Shown here one piece after another: positions 47,484 to 56,860 of a DNA stretch of 64,000 nt. Source of the stretch: Hyphomicrobiaceae bacterium (GTDB lineage Bacteria > Pseudomonadota > Alphaproteobacteria > Rhizobiales > Hyphomicrobiaceae). The translations under genes were made by a program, and so were the position numbers. Location: assembly GCA_030655135.1 (NCBI GenBank), contig JAURWC010000084.1, positions 310,001 through 374,000 on the forward strand, written 5' to 3'. The notes beneath the pieces were generated by a model. It made no database searches. It was given only the letters and a program-made list of their open reading frames with translations, and was not told the DNA's origin. Each line of letters starts with the position of its first letter. The stretch's first letter is position 1.

Positions 47484-47750
47484 ATGATCGAACCCATGGA
47501 CACCTCGATGGCCGACACTCCAGACACCACGGCGACACGCCCCGTGCCCACCCTGCGCGTTGTCTTGAACGGCATGCCGATGGACGTGGCGGCCGGAAGC
47601 CTGGAGGCTTTTCTCGACGCCCGCGGCTTCGCAGACGCAAAGGTTGCGACCGCCGTCAACGGCACATTCGTTCCCGCCCGTGCCAGGTCGACACACCAAC
47701 TCGCTGCTGGCGACCACATCGAAGTGGTGTCAGCCCGCCAGGGCGGCTAA
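47484..47750 (+). CDS. thiS: Sulfur carrier protein ThiS
   Basis: A ubiquitin-like sulfur carrier; its C-terminal Gly-Gly becomes a thiocarboxylate and donates sulfur for thiamine thiazole synthesis. The diagnostic part is the last 65 residues: VLNGMPMDVAAGSLEAFL, VATAVNGTFVPAR and the closing VVSARQGG. The N-terminal 20-odd residues are non-conserved. The ATG at 47484 is chosen, but those at 47496 and 47508 are equally possible because none has a good ribosome-binding site. thiG starts 10 bases later. Confidence 0.9.
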   Translation: MIEPMDTSMADTPDTTATRPVPTLRVVLNGMPMDVAAGSLEAFLDARGFADAKVATAVNGTFVPARARSTHQLAAGDHIEVVSARQGG

Positions 47751-47759
47751 AATTTCGCT

Positions 47760-48590
47760 ATGAACGCACCCGATAAACGCCCCGCGCTGGCCCCGAACCG
47801 TTTCACGGCATACGGCACAGAACTCACGTCCCGCATGCTGCTGGGCACGGCGCAGTATCCCTCACCGCAGATCATGGCGGAGGCTGTTGCAGTATCCAAA
47901 ACCGGCATCGTCACGGTTTCGCTGCGCCGCGAGCAAGCGCGCGGTCGCACCGGTGAGCGCTTCCTGGAACTGATCCGCGCCTTGAACGTGCACGTCCTAC
48001 CCAACACCGCCGGCTGCCGCACCGCCAAGGAAGCCGTGACGACGGCACAGATGGCACGAGAACTTCTCGATACGGACTGGATCAAGCTGGAGGTGATTGC
48101 CAACGACGACACCTTGCAGCCTGACCTGTTCGGGCTGGTCGAGGCAGCTGCCATCCTCACGCGCGACGGCTTCAAGGTTTTTCCTTACACCACGGAAGAC
48201 CTCGGCGCCGCAGACCGTCTTCTCGCCGCCGGCTGCGAAATCCTCATGCCATGGGGCGCGCCGATTGGGTCCGGCCGCGGCCTCGCCAATCCCTACGGCT
48301 TGAAGACGATGCGCGCCTATTTCCCCGGCACGCCTCTCGTCATCGATGCGGGCGTCGGCGCACCGTCCCATGCTGCCGCCGCGATGGAGATGGGCTACGA
48401 CGCGGTATTGTTGAACACCGCGGTGGCCAAGGCTGGCGATCCCGTCCGCATGGCAGCCGCTTTTGCAGCCGCCATCGATGCTGGCCGGACAGCGTATGAA
48501 GCCGGCCTGATGGAGCCGCGCGACATGGCCCAGCCGTCCACGCCGGTCGCCGGCACGCCGTTCTTCGATCTTCCACCACGCACCGGTTGA
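47760..48590 (+). CDS. thiG: Thiazole synthase ThiG
   Basis: ThiG condenses 1-deoxyxylulose 5-phosphate, dehydroglycine and ThiS thiocarboxylate into the thiamine thiazole phosphate. The 276-residue TIM barrel has the Schiff-base Lys109 in WIKLEVI, NTAGC at 82-86 and the phosphate-binding GSGRGLANP and DAGVGAPS loops. A VTVSLRR stretch (usually VTVALRR) is a minor variant. It lies between thiS and thiE in one operon. Confidence 0.96.
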   Translation: MNAPDKRPALAPNRFTAYGTELTSRMLLGTAQYPSPQIMAEAVAVSKTGIVTVSLRREQARGRTGERFLELIRALNVHVLPNTAGCRTAKEAVTTAQMARELLDTDWIKLEVIANDDTLQPDLFGLVEAAAILTRDGFKVFPYTTEDLGAADRLLAAGCEILMPWGAPIGSGRGLANPYGLKTMRAYFPGTPLVIDAGVGAPSHAAAAMEMGYDAVLLNTAVAKAGDPVRMAAAFAAAIDAGRTAYEAGLMEPRDMAQPSTPVAGTPFFDLPPRTG

Positions 48591-48595
48591 ACGGC

Positions 48596-49216
48596 ATGTC
48601 GATCGCAGCCCCGCAGCCCGATGTGTTTTATCCGATCGTGCCGGACATCGCTTGGCTCGAACGATTGCTGCCGCTAGGACCGCGCACGATCCAGCTCCGC
48701 CTGAAGGACGCTGATGACACCGAAATCTCGCGCCAAGTTCGCCGCGCCGTAGAACTGACGCACGGCTCCAACTGCCAACTCATCATCAACGACTATTGGC
48801 GCCAGGCCATCGCCGAAGGCGCCGATTACGTCCACTTGGGCCAGGAAGATTTGGCGGCGGCCAACCTCGATGCCATCAAGGCGGCCGGTGTGAAGCTGGG
48901 CGTTTCCACCCACGACGAAGCCGAACTGGAAACGGCACTTGCGGCCGAGCCGGACTACATCGCCCTCGGCCCCATCTACGAAACAAAGCTCAAAGCCATG
49001 AAGTGGCAGCCGCAGGGCCTTGAGCGGATTTCATCGTGGAAAGCCCGCATCGGCACCCGCCCGCTCATCGCTATCGGCGGCATCACCCCGGACCGTGCAC
49101 CCGGTGTCCTGGCAGCGGGTGCAGACAGCGTTGCGGTCATCACGGACTTTTTCACCTCGCCCCACCCCGAGGCGCGCGTGCGCCTTTGGCTCGACTGGGC
49201 GGAGACGGTTCGATAA
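48596..49216 (+). CDS. thiE: Thiamine-phosphate synthase ThiE
   Basis: ThiE couples the pyrimidine (HMP-PP) and thiazole phosphate into thiamine monophosphate. The 206-residue TIM barrel has the phosphate-contacting IQLRLKD, LIINDYWRQAI, YVHLGQEDL, LGVSTHDEAEL, IALGPIYETKLK and GGITPDRA blocks. The ATG at 48596 is taken; a TTG at 48587 overlapping the thiG stop is an alternative. It is the last gene of thiSGE. Both terminators and the purD end lie just downstream. Confidence 0.93.
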   Translation: MSIAAPQPDVFYPIVPDIAWLERLLPLGPRTIQLRLKDADDTEISRQVRRAVELTHGSNCQLIINDYWRQAIAEGADYVHLGQEDLAAANLDAIKAAGVKLGVSTHDEAELETALAAEPDYIALGPIYETKLKAMKWQPQGLERISSWKARIGTRPLIAIGGITPDRAPGVLAAGADSVAVITDFFTSPHPEARVRLWLDWAETVR

Positions 49217-49220
49217 TCCC

Positions 49221-49273
49221 AGCCGCGCGTCAGCGCGCGCCAGCATCCTAGCCGCGCGTCAGCGCGCGCCAGC
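49221..49273. repeat. 24-base tandem duplication at the purD 3' end
   Basis: AGCCGCGCGTCAGCGCGCGC with CAGC appended occurs twice, at 49221-49244 and 49250-49273, five bases apart. The second copy encodes the last residues of PurD and the first lies just outside its stop codon. The unit is partly self-complementary (GCGCGC core), so it may act as a terminator between the convergent thiE and purD. Confidence 0.85.
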
Positions 49274-50519
49274 CGATATCCCGCCGGAAGAACCCGCCCG
49301 GCCAATTGATCTTAGCGATCGCCTCATAAGCGCGAAGCTGTGCCTCGGCCACCGTCTTACCGCGCGCCGTTATGTTGAGCACCCGCCCTCCGTCGGCCAC
49401 GATGCGATCGCCGTCACGCCGGGTCCCAGCGTGGAACACCTCGACGCCCTCGACGGCACCCGCCTCGTCGAGGCCGAGAATTTCCGTGCCCTTCTGCGGC
49501 GTTCCTGGATATCCGTTGGCTGCCATCACCACCGTCAACGCCGCGTCGGAATACCAGCGCACATCGAAATCCTTCAGCACGCCGTCTGCCGTCGCCAGCA
49601 AGGCCGCCAGCAGATCCGACTTCAGCCGCATCATCAGAACCTGCGTCTCGGGATCGCCGAAGCGCACGTTGTACTCGATCAGCTTTGGTCCCTCGGGCCC
49701 GATCATCAACCCGGCAAATAGCACACCCTTGAATGGCATGCCCCGCTGTTTCATGCCCGCAACCGTCGGCCGTATGATCTCCGTCATCACCAGGCGCTCA
49801 ACCTCGGGCGTAACGATCGGCGCTGGCGAATAGGCCCCCATGCCGCCGGTGTTGGCGCCGGTGTCACCCTCGCCGACGCGCTTGTGGTCTTGCGCGGCCA
49901 CCAGCGGCAGAGACGTCGTGCCGTCGACCAGGGCGAAAAAGCTCGCTTCCTCGCCGGTCAAAAATTCCTCGATCACCACTTCCGCGCCGGCTTGCCCGAA
50001 CGCACCGGCAAAGCACGCCTCCACGGCCGCGATAGCGTCTTCATACGTCTCCGCGATAGTGACACCCTTGCCCGCGGCCAACCCGTCGGCCTTGATCACG
50101 ACGGGCAGCGGCTGCACGGCCACGTACTCTCGTGCGGGCGCCAGCTCCTTGAAACGCGCGTACGCCGCCGTGGGGATGCCAAAATCCGCGCATAGGTCCT
50201 TGGTGAAGCCCTTGGACCCTTCCAACTGCGCTGCTGCGCGCGACGGCCCGAAATGTTTGATGCCCTCAGCCTCGAGCGCGTCCGCCAGCCCGCCCACGAG
50301 CGGCGCTTCCGGTCCGATCACGACGAAACTCACGGCGTTGGCGCGGCAGAACGCAATCACCCCCGCATGATCCGCAGCATCGAGTGCCACACACTCGGCA
50401 ACCGCGGAAATGCCCGCGTTTCCAGGCGCGCAGTAAAGCTTATCGAGCAGGCCGCTACCCGAGATCGCCCAAGCCAACGCATGCTCCCGGCCGCCCGACC
50501 CGATCAACAAAACGTTCAT
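49248..50519 (-). CDS. purD: Phosphoribosylamine-glycine ligase PurD
   Basis: PurD is the second enzyme of purine synthesis, an ATP-grasp ligase making GAR. The 423-residue protein opens [16 protein letters not shown] and has [12 protein letters not shown] (ATP-grasp), [24 protein letters not shown] and [10 protein letters not shown]. Length is normal for the family. The ATG at 50519 fits the conserved N-terminus; the frame extends upstream by 35 codons without homology. The 3' end is a duplicated 24-base unit. Confidence 0.97.
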   Translation of the reverse strand: MNVLLIGSGGREHALAWAISGSGLLDKLYCAPGNAGISAVAECVALDAADHAGVIAFCRANAVSFVVIGPEAPLVGGLADALEAEGIKHFGPSRAAAQLEGSKGFTKDLCADFGIPTAAYARFKELAPAREYVAVQPLPVVIKADGLAAGKGVTIAETYEDAIAAVEACFAGAFGQAGAEVVIEEFLTGEEASFFALVDGTTSLPLVAAQDHKRVGEGDTGANTGGMGAYSPAPIVTPEVERLVMTEIIRPTVAGMKQRGMPFKGVLFAGLMIGPEGPKLIEYNVRFGDPETQVLMMRLKSDLLAALLATADGVLKDFDVRWYSDAALTVVMAANGYPGTPQKGTEILGLDEAGAVEGVEVFHAGTRRDGDRIVADGGRVLNITARGKTVAEAQLRAYEAIAKINWPGGFFRRDIGWRALTRG

Positions 50520-50729
50520 AACCCGAGTGCCTTCCCCGCTAGAGTGCTTCCGGACAACATGTGCAGCGGTTTCCCGATAAGCAGCACGGTAAAACAAAGA
50601 GCTGGAGCCGTTCCGCACACTCAACGAAGAGCGGGAAGGCTCTAGCGCGGCGCTGCCATGCTAAGGCCTGCCGGATAGTGAACTGTGTATCATCACTCCT
50701 GCGTCTGAACCAACATCGAGGACCGATTC

Positions 50730-52364
50730 TTGGCCGATACGCCAGCCACTTCCCCACGCCAACCAAGCAACGTCACCGAGTTTTCGGTCTCGGATCTTTC
50801 CAACGCTATCAAGCGCACGTTGGAGGATGGTTTTACGCACGTGCGCGTGCGCGGCGAGATTTCGGGCTATCGCGGGCCGCACGCCTCGGGCCACTGCTAC
50901 TTCGGGCTGAAAGACGATAAGGCAAAGATCGAAGCCGTCATCTGGCGGACATCCTTTGCCCGCCTGAAGGTTAAGCCCGAAGAAGGCATGGAAGTGATCG
51001 CCCAGGGCCGGATCACGACCTTCCCGGGCTCGTCCAAATATCAGATCGTCGTCGAGACGCTTGAGCCCGCTGGCATCGGTGCGCTGATGGCGCTGCTGGA
51101 AGAGCGCAAGAAGAAGCTCGCCGCCGAAGGCTTGTTCGACGACGCTCGCAAGAAACCGCGTCCATTTCTTCCCCGCGTCGTCGGCATCATCACCTCGCCG
51201 ACGGGCGCCGTCATCCGCGACATGCTGCACGGCTTCGAAGAACGCTTTCCGACCCGCGTAGTGATCTGGCCCGTTCGCGTCCAGGGAGACGGCAGCGCCT
51301 CCGAGGTCGCTGCCGCCATTCGCGGCTTCAACGCGATCGCACCCGGCGGACGCGTCCCGCGGCCGGACGTGATCATCGTGGCCCGCGGCGGCGGCAGTCT
51401 GGAAGACCTTTGGGGATTCAACGAAGAAATCGTAGTCCGCGCCGCTGCCGAGAGCCGCATCCCCCTGATTTCAGCCGTCGGCCATGAAACCGACTGGACC
51501 CTGATCGACCTGGCCGCCGATGCCCGGGCTCCTACTCCGACCAAAGCCGCCGAGTGGGCCGTTCCCAAGCATTCCGAGCTGAGCGAGAACACGGCAAAGT
51601 GCGCCCTCCGGCTCGGCACGGCCATGCGCCGCTATCTCGAAGCACAGCGCGCGCATCTGAAGGCGTCCGCGCGCGGATTGCCCAGCCGCGAAGGCCTGCT
51701 GGCCCTGCCGCGTCAGCGTTTCGATGCGTGCGACAAGCGGCTCGGCCTCGCGCTGTTGTCGAACACGCGCGCACACACCTTGCGCCATGCGCGGTTGACA
51801 TCGCGCCTGCATCCGCGCCTCCTGGAAACGCGCCTTGCGCGTTGCCATGATCGCCTCGACCGCGCGGCGCGCCGCAGCGGCGACGCCCTGGCGCGTTGCA
51901 CCTCAACACGGCGCGCACGCTTTGAACGCTTGGCCGGCCGCCTCACGCCGCAACCCATCAACGTACGAATCGAGCGCCTCGGCGAGCGCCTGTCGGCACT
52001 GGACAAGCGTGCCGGCCGCGCGCTGTTGCATGCCGTCGCCCAGCGCCGCCGGTCGCTGAACGGCAGCGCCCAGCTCTTGTCCTCGCTCAGCTACCGCAGC
52101 ATTCTTAACCGCGGCTATGCCGTCGTTCGCGATGCCGGTGGCGCCATGGTTCGTTCGGTTGCCGGCATCGCCAAAGGCGACCGGCTCGATCTTGAATTCA
52201 GTGACGGCCGCATCGCGACCGATGCGGTTGAAGGCGGGCAACCTTCCCGTCCGCAGTCCACACCCGGCCAGCCAGCGATCCCGGCAGCGGCATCGCGCCC
52301 CGCGCGCACTCCGCGCCGTGGCGGATCCGGTAGCGGACCCGGAGGCCAGGGCTCTCTCTTCTGA
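50730..52364 (+). CDS. xseA: Exodeoxyribonuclease VII large subunit XseA
   Basis: XseA with the small subunit XseB degrades single-stranded DNA from either end. The 544-residue protein has an N-terminal OB-fold (about 12-110, with VRVRGEISGYRGPHASGHCYF), the catalytic domain with GIITSPTGAVIRDML, VARGGGSLEDLWGFN and GHETDWTLIDLAAD, and a long Arg/Ala/Leu-rich coiled region (about 290-460). The start is TTG at 50730, with GAGGA 8 bases upstream. The C-terminal 60 residues are Pro/Ala/Gly-rich and unconserved. Confidence 0.96.
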   Translation: MADTPATSPRQPSNVTEFSVSDLSNAIKRTLEDGFTHVRVRGEISGYRGPHASGHCYFGLKDDKAKIEAVIWRTSFARLKVKPEEGMEVIAQGRITTFPGSSKYQIVVETLEPAGIGALMALLEERKKKLAAEGLFDDARKKPRPFLPRVVGIITSPTGAVIRDMLHGFEERFPTRVVIWPVRVQGDGSASEVAAAIRGFNAIAPGGRVPRPDVIIVARGGGSLEDLWGFNEEIVVRAAAESRIPLISAVGHETDWTLIDLAADARAPTPTKAAEWAVPKHSELSENTAKCALRLGTAMRRYLEAQRAHLKASARGLPSREGLLALPRQRFDACDKRLGLALLSNTRAHTLRHARLTSRLHPRLLETRLARCHDRLDRAARRSGDALARCTSTRRARFERLAGRLTPQPINVRIERLGERLSALDKRAGRALLHAVAQRRRSLNGSAQLLSSLSYRSILNRGYAVVRDAGGAMVRSVAGIAKGDRLDLEFSDGRIATDAVEGGQPSRPQSTPGQPAIPAAASRPARTPRRGGSGSGPGGQGSLF

Positions 52365-52416
52365 TGCTACAGCCTCCGCTTGTGCTCCTAAACGGCTCGC
52401 GTCCTTCCCACTAGCT

Positions 52417-52445
52417 GTCATCCCCGGACGTGTTCCGGGGATGAC
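52417..52445. repeat. Palindromic REP-like element after xseA
   Basis: Perfect 11-bp arms GTCATCCCCGG (52417-52427) and CCGGGGATGAC (52435-52445) around ACGTGTT. This GTCATCCCCGGAC palindrome is a frequent intergenic repeat in alphaproteobacteria. It has no T-tract and is unlike the G-rich repeats elsewhere in the window. Confidence 0.8.
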
Positions 52446-52602
52446 GCGCTTTGGGTCGATCGTTCGGGCCACCTGCGGCGCCTTGGCTCACCACTGCTTA
52501 ACCACACGCCTTCCCCAATGCCTTGACGCCGGTGATATATATTGGCCAAGAAGGCGGATGCGCGATCATCCACCAAGCCATCCCCGCCGGGCAGGAGCAG
52601 GT

Positions 52603-52836
52603 ATGAACCGGTTCGAAAAGCTATTTGGCAGCCGCGGCGAAGCCCAGGTGCGCTATCTCGATGCCGAATTCGAAGTCGTGGCACCGGGCGATTTCGTGCG
52701 CTGTGCCGTCACCGGCGAACGCATTCCCCTGCCTGACCTGCGCTATTGGAGCGTCGACCTGCAAGAGGCCTATGCCTCGGCCGAGGTCTCGCTGAGCCGT
52801 TATCTGTCGGCCATCCGCGAGCAGTCTCAGGGCTGA
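52603..52836 (+). CDS. DUF2093 domain protein
   Basis: A 77-residue protein: MNRFEKLFGSRGEAQVRYLDAEF, VVAPGDFVRCAVTGERIPL and LRYWSVDLQEAYASAEVSL. This is the DUF2093 pattern, a small alphaproteobacterial family of unknown function with a Cys in FVRCAVTG. AGGAG lies 6 bases before the ATG. Its stop overlaps the end of lpxK by 10 bases, convergently. Confidence 0.92.
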   Translation: MNRFEKLFGSRGEAQVRYLDAEFEVVAPGDFVRCAVTGERIPLPDLRYWSVDLQEAYASAEVSLSRYLSAIREQSQG

Positions 52837-53906
52837 GGCACGCCCCGGCGATAGCCGCCGGTCTTCACGGCTGCATCGACCAGCGACGCAAGACGAGCGC
52901 TATCCTGTTCCTCGAACGTCAAGCGAATAGGCAGCGGACGCGAGGCCTGCTGCAGCGCCTCTAGCGCGCCGCCTTCACGCGACAGCCGCACCCAGTCTTT
53001 TTCCGTGGTCACGAGCTGCGCGCCAAGTGCTTCGGCGGCCGCGATGAGATCGCTTGCTTCACGTTCCTTGAATTGATGATGGTCGCCGAACGTGCGCGTT
53101 TCCACGACGTTGGCGCCCAGCCCCGACAGCGTTGTGAAAAACCGCGCCGGATTGCCGATACCTGAATACGCCAGGATAGGGCGTTCGCCCAACCAATCCA
53201 CGTCCCCTGCAGGCGCGACGCGCGCTTCCAGCACGGGCCCCGGAAACCGGCGCCGCAGTTCGTCCAGCACGGCAGTCTCGCGGCCTTCGATGGCGCTGCG
53301 CCCGTTGACGACGATGGCGTCGGCAAGCCCGAACTGAAACTCCATCGGCGCCCGCAGCGGCCCCGCCGGGATTACGGCGCCATTGCCGATGCCGCGCGCG
53401 CCATCGACGAGCGCGATCACCAGATCCTTTTTCAACGCTGCATTCTGCAAGCCATCGTCCATGATGACCGCGTCGGCGCCGCCAGCCTCCCCGGACCCAG
53501 CCTCGATCAGTTGCACGCCCGCCCGGCGATCGCGCGAGATGACGACCGGCACCGTTCGCGACAGCAGCAACGGCTCGTCGCCAACCTCGGCCGCACGATG
53601 CAGTTGGCCATCGACGAAGACCGGCCCGCGCATGGCGCCGCCGTATCCACGCGAGAGAACCACTGGCCGTTCGCCGTTCGCTGCGATCAACGACGCGATC
53701 GACTGCGTCAGCGGCGTCTTACCAGTTCCCCCCGCCGTGAAATTACCCACGCAGATGACAGGCAGCCGGGACCGATAGGAGACGTTCTTCTCGAACCGCC
53801 GTTGCGCCATGCGCCCGTAGAGCCAGGCCGCAGGCGCCAGCAAGGTCTGGTGCACATGCCCTCTGCCGTCAGTGGCATACCACCAGCTCGGCTCGTCAGG
53901 AGGCAC
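52827..53906 (-). CDS. lpxK: Tetraacyldisaccharide 4'-kinase LpxK
   Basis: LpxK phosphorylates the 4' position of the lipid A precursor at the inner membrane. The 359-residue protein has Walker A GNFTAGGTGKTP (54-65), the VVLSRGYGG block, GDEPLLLSR, VIMDDGLQN and a late TTEKDWVRL. The GTG at 53906 is used: it begins just inside the stop of the acyltransferase-WaaA gene (11-base overlap), with GGGG upstream. The track before it would overlap much of waaA. It is coupled to waaA, the enzyme that uses its product. Confidence 0.95.
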   Translation of the reverse strand: MPPDEPSWWYATDGRGHVHQTLLAPAAWLYGRMAQRRFEKNVSYRSRLPVICVGNFTAGGTGKTPLTQSIASLIAANGERPVVLSRGYGGAMRGPVFVDGQLHRAAEVGDEPLLLSRTVPVVISRDRRAGVQLIEAGSGEAGGADAVIMDDGLQNAALKKDLVIALVDGARGIGNGAVIPAGPLRAPMEFQFGLADAIVVNGRSAIEGRETAVLDELRRRFPGPVLEARVAPAGDVDWLGERPILAYSGIGNPARFFTTLSGLGANVVETRTFGDHHQFKEREASDLIAAAEALGAQLVTTEKDWVRLSREGGALEALQQASRPLPIRLTFEEQDSARLASLVDAAVKTGGYRRGVPQP

Positions 53907-55920
53907 GGAGCAACCCCGAGCCAGGCGGCAACAGACCTTGCAGTGCTGACAGCGTCTTTTCCAGCGCGCCACCGAGAACCTGCAACGCTGTATTCGCACT
54001 GTCGTTCATCTGCTGGAGACGCTCTTCGTCTTTGATCAAGAGCGCGACCTGCAGGGCCAGTTCGTTAGCCGAACGGATCTCGATCGCACCCTTGTGGCGC
54101 AGCAGCGTATCGTAAGCGTCTTTGAAGTTTTGCCAGTGCGGCCCGGTCAGCACGGCGCTGCCATGACGGATCGCTTCGATGGGATTCTGGCCGCCGTGAG
54201 GGATCAGCGAACCGCCGATGAACGACACGGGCGACAGCGCGTAAAGCGTGCCGAGTTCGCCGATCGTATCGGCCACATAAATATCCGAGTGTGCGGCTGG
54301 CAGCGCCCCGGTCGAACGCTGCGCGGTGGACAGCCCCTGAGACTTCAGCAATTCGGCAATGCCGGTCCCGCGCTCCGGGTGACGCGGCGCTATGATCGTA
54401 CAGAACCCCGGGATCTCGCGCGCGAGCCGCCGATGCGCCTCGGCAATGACAGTCTCTTCGCCTTCATGCGTGCTGGCCGCGATCATCACGGGCCGCCCTG
54501 CCAGTGCCGCCGTAAGCCGTTCCACTTCCAGCGTGTCAGACGGCGGCGGCGGCGAGTCGATCTTGAGGTTTCCGGCGGCGATCACATGTTTGGCGCCGAG
54601 TTCGCCGAACCGCTCGGCGAGCCGGTCATTCTGCGCCATGACGAGATCGAAGGCGGAGAACAGCGGACGTGAGAACCCCGCGTTGTCGCGCCAGCGCTTA
54701 TAGCTGCGTTGCGACATGCGCCCGTTGACCAGCGCCAGCGGCACATTGCGTTTCGCCGTCTCGATGATGAGGTTCGGCCAGATCTCCGATTCCGTGAAGA
54801 TCGCCAGATCCGGTTTCCAGTGATCCAGGAACGCCCGCACATACTCTGGCGCATCGAGCGGAATGTACTGATGCAGCGCGCGCGCCGGCAGCCGCTGCGC
54901 GGCAAGGCCCGCGGATGTAACAGTTCCGGTTGTCAGCAGAAATGAAAGTTCGGGCCTATCCTGGCTCAGCCTGTGGATCAGCGGCAGCACCGCATTCGTC
55001 TCGCCGACACTGGCCGCATGCACCCACACTACTGCCCCAGCCGGCCGGGCAGCATTGGCCTGGCCGAAGCGCTCTCCGCGCCGCCGTGCATCTTCCTTGC
55101 CCTGCCGCTCGCGAATGCCGAGCAGAAGCGGTGCCAGCGGCCGCATCAAGCTCGTGCCTGTGCGATAAGCCGCGAGCTTGAATTTGCCCCGGCCGTTGCC
55201 TGCTGCTCCCGCGGCCGGTGGCGTCGCCCGCGCCGGATCGGCACCCGCAAGAGAATACGCGCGTTGCGTCGCCGCGTTCAGGCTGGCTTCGACTTCCAGG
55301 CGTTTGCGTTCCATGACTTGCGCATCCGCATCCGCCGGTACGAAGATCGGCGATCCCACGACATAACCCATCGTCGAGTATGGCATGTTGATCGTCATGC
55401 GGCTCCAAGTCTTTAACGCGTGATAGCGCGAGGAAGCTGCAGCCACCGGCAGGATCGGCCGGCCCGACAGGCGCGCAAGAAGAATGATGCCTTCACCGCA
55501 GCGCCGCGCTGGTCCAGGCGGCACGTCCGCCGTCATCACGAAGCTTACGCCCGACTGCAGCGCCTTTACCGCCGCGCGCAACGCTTGCGCACCACCCCGG
55601 TCTCGTTTCCGCTGCCCTGCACCGGCACCCCGGATTAGCTCAACGTTGTAGCGGCCCAAAGCCTTGCCGATCAACTCGGCATCGCCGTGCCGGGCCACCA
55701 TCGCCCCCACGCGCAACTCTTTGGGCCATTGCGTCACCAGCATCATGAACTGGCCGTGCCACGACGCAACGATCGCCGGATGCCCTGCCCGCAAGGCGGC
55801 CGGCGCATCGGGCGGATCGGACACGACGCGCGAGGTGCGGTCTACCCACGCGATATAGCCCCCGAGCGAGCGCCCGGCGGCCATTGCAAGCTTCGCTTTG
55901 TGCTGGGGCGACAATGCCAT
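53896..55920 (-). CDS. waaA: Fusion of DUF374 lysophospholipid acyltransferase-like domain and KDO transferase WaaA
   Basis: A 674-residue two-domain protein. Residues about 25-225 are a DUF374-type acyltransferase-like domain, with a conserved His55 (SWHGQFMM), RHGDAELIGKALGRYNVELIRGAG and the TADVPPGPARRCGEGIILLA block. A Pro/Ala/Gly-rich linker (226-250) leads to WaaA (about 251-665), glycosyltransferase family 30, with catalytic-site VGE (Glu307) in HAASVGETNAVLPL, IFTESEIWPNLI and a GGSLIPHGGQNPIE loop. WaaA adds KDO to lipid A. In relatives these two are usually separate neighbouring genes. lpxK overlaps the 3' end. Confidence 0.9.
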   Translation of the reverse strand: MALSPQHKAKLAMAAGRSLGGYIAWVDRTSRVVSDPPDAPAALRAGHPAIVASWHGQFMMLVTQWPKELRVGAMVARHGDAELIGKALGRYNVELIRGAGAGQRKRDRGGAQALRAAVKALQSGVSFVMTADVPPGPARRCGEGIILLARLSGRPILPVAAASSRYHALKTWSRMTINMPYSTMGYVVGSPIFVPADADAQVMERKRLEVEASLNAATQRAYSLAGADPARATPPAAGAAGNGRGKFKLAAYRTGTSLMRPLAPLLLGIRERQGKEDARRRGERFGQANAARPAGAVVWVHAASVGETNAVLPLIHRLSQDRPELSFLLTTGTVTSAGLAAQRLPARALHQYIPLDAPEYVRAFLDHWKPDLAIFTESEIWPNLIIETAKRNVPLALVNGRMSQRSYKRWRDNAGFSRPLFSAFDLVMAQNDRLAERFGELGAKHVIAAGNLKIDSPPPPSDTLEVERLTAALAGRPVMIAASTHEGEETVIAEAHRRLAREIPGFCTIIAPRHPERGTGIAELLKSQGLSTAQRSTGALPAAHSDIYVADTIGELGTLYALSPVSFIGGSLIPHGGQNPIEAIRHGSAVLTGPHWQNFKDAYDTLLRHKGAIEIRSANELALQVALLIKDEERLQQMNDSANTALQVLGGALEKTLSALQGLLPPGSGLLRAS

Positions 55921-56095
55921 GTCCGGCTTGCCACGCCTCCCTGTCTCCGCCGCCGATCAGGCCCTTGCGACTGGTACCTATAGCGAATATCTAGCGAAAG
56001 CAAACGCGCCACGGAAGCGCAACTCCGCTCTCGAGCGGCGCTCTCTTTGCGTCGCGCGTTGATGTGGAAAACATGTATTCGCGACGGGATGCAAC

Positions 56096-56839
56096 TTGAG
56101 CAAGCCGAGCTCCAAGAAGAAGACGCGGCGCGCCATCTGGTCGGCTGCCGCCAAACTGCGCGCTTCCGTCGCCGCGCGCACACCCGACCCCATACGCCGG
56201 CGCGTCTCGCCCATGTTGCACTATGGCGAAATGCTGCTCGTGGACCACCTTGTGTTTCGATTGGCCTTCCCGAACCGCCACAGAGTTTCCGAAAATGTCT
56301 GGCGGGCGGCCCAGCCTCTTCCTCATCAGATTGCCGCAGCCAAGAAGCTTGGCGTCCGGACCATCCTCAATCTGCGCGGACAATTCGATACGGCGACCTA
56401 TATTTATGAGCGCGAGGCCTGCCGCCGCGCGGGATTGAAGCTCGTCGACTTCCGCGTGAAGTCGCGCAACGTTCCCACGCTCGACGAACTGCGCGGCGCC
56501 CGCGACATCTTCAAAGCGCTGGAGTATCCGGTCCTGATGCACTGCAAATCCGGTGCCGACCGCGTCGGCCTGATGAGCGTGCTTTACCGCCACTTGCATG
56601 ACGGCGTTCCGATGGAGCAGGCGATCGATCAGCTGTCCCTGCGCTTCGGCCATATCGCCCAAGCCAACACTGGCATCATCGACTATTTCTTCGCCCGCTA
56701 CATCGCTGACAACGCCCGCACGCCGATCGCGTTCTTCGACTGGGTTGAGACCGTCTACGATCCGGAGGAACTGCGGCGCTCCTTTAAATCGAACTCCTGG
56801 GCCAACCGCCTTGTCGACCGGGTGTTGAAGCGGGAGTGA
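56096..56839 (+). CDS. Tyrosine/dual-specificity phosphatase family protein
   Basis: A 247-residue protein with the phosphatase signature HCKSGADRVG: nucleophile Cys150 and Arg156 (CX5R). The preceding ILNLRGQFDTATY strand and the following alpha-helix are typical of the DSP fold; the first 60 residues are basic and may bind membrane or lipid. A start at TTG 56096 is used, since the only nearby ATG is in another frame. It lies head to head with the waaA fusion, hinting at an envelope role, but no substrate can be stated. Confidence 0.82.
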   Translation: MSKPSSKKKTRRAIWSAAAKLRASVAARTPDPIRRRVSPMLHYGEMLLVDHLVFRLAFPNRHRVSENVWRAAQPLPHQIAAAKKLGVRTILNLRGQFDTATYIYEREACRRAGLKLVDFRVKSRNVPTLDELRGARDIFKALEYPVLMHCKSGADRVGLMSVLYRHLHDGVPMEQAIDQLSLRFGHIAQANTGIIDYFFARYIADNARTPIAFFDWVETVYDPEELRRSFKSNSWANRLVDRVLKRE

Positions 56840-56860
56840 CGAGCGCAACAAATCGGAAAC

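Noticed and set aside
47069-47500. Possible TPP riboswitch before thiS
   Set aside because: None of the conserved CUGAGA or AACCUGAUC blocks was found on either strand.
55991-56851. A 286-codon minus-strand frame opposite the phosphatase gene
   Set aside because: It is the antisense of the phosphatase, which has a clear CX5R motif and normal codon use.
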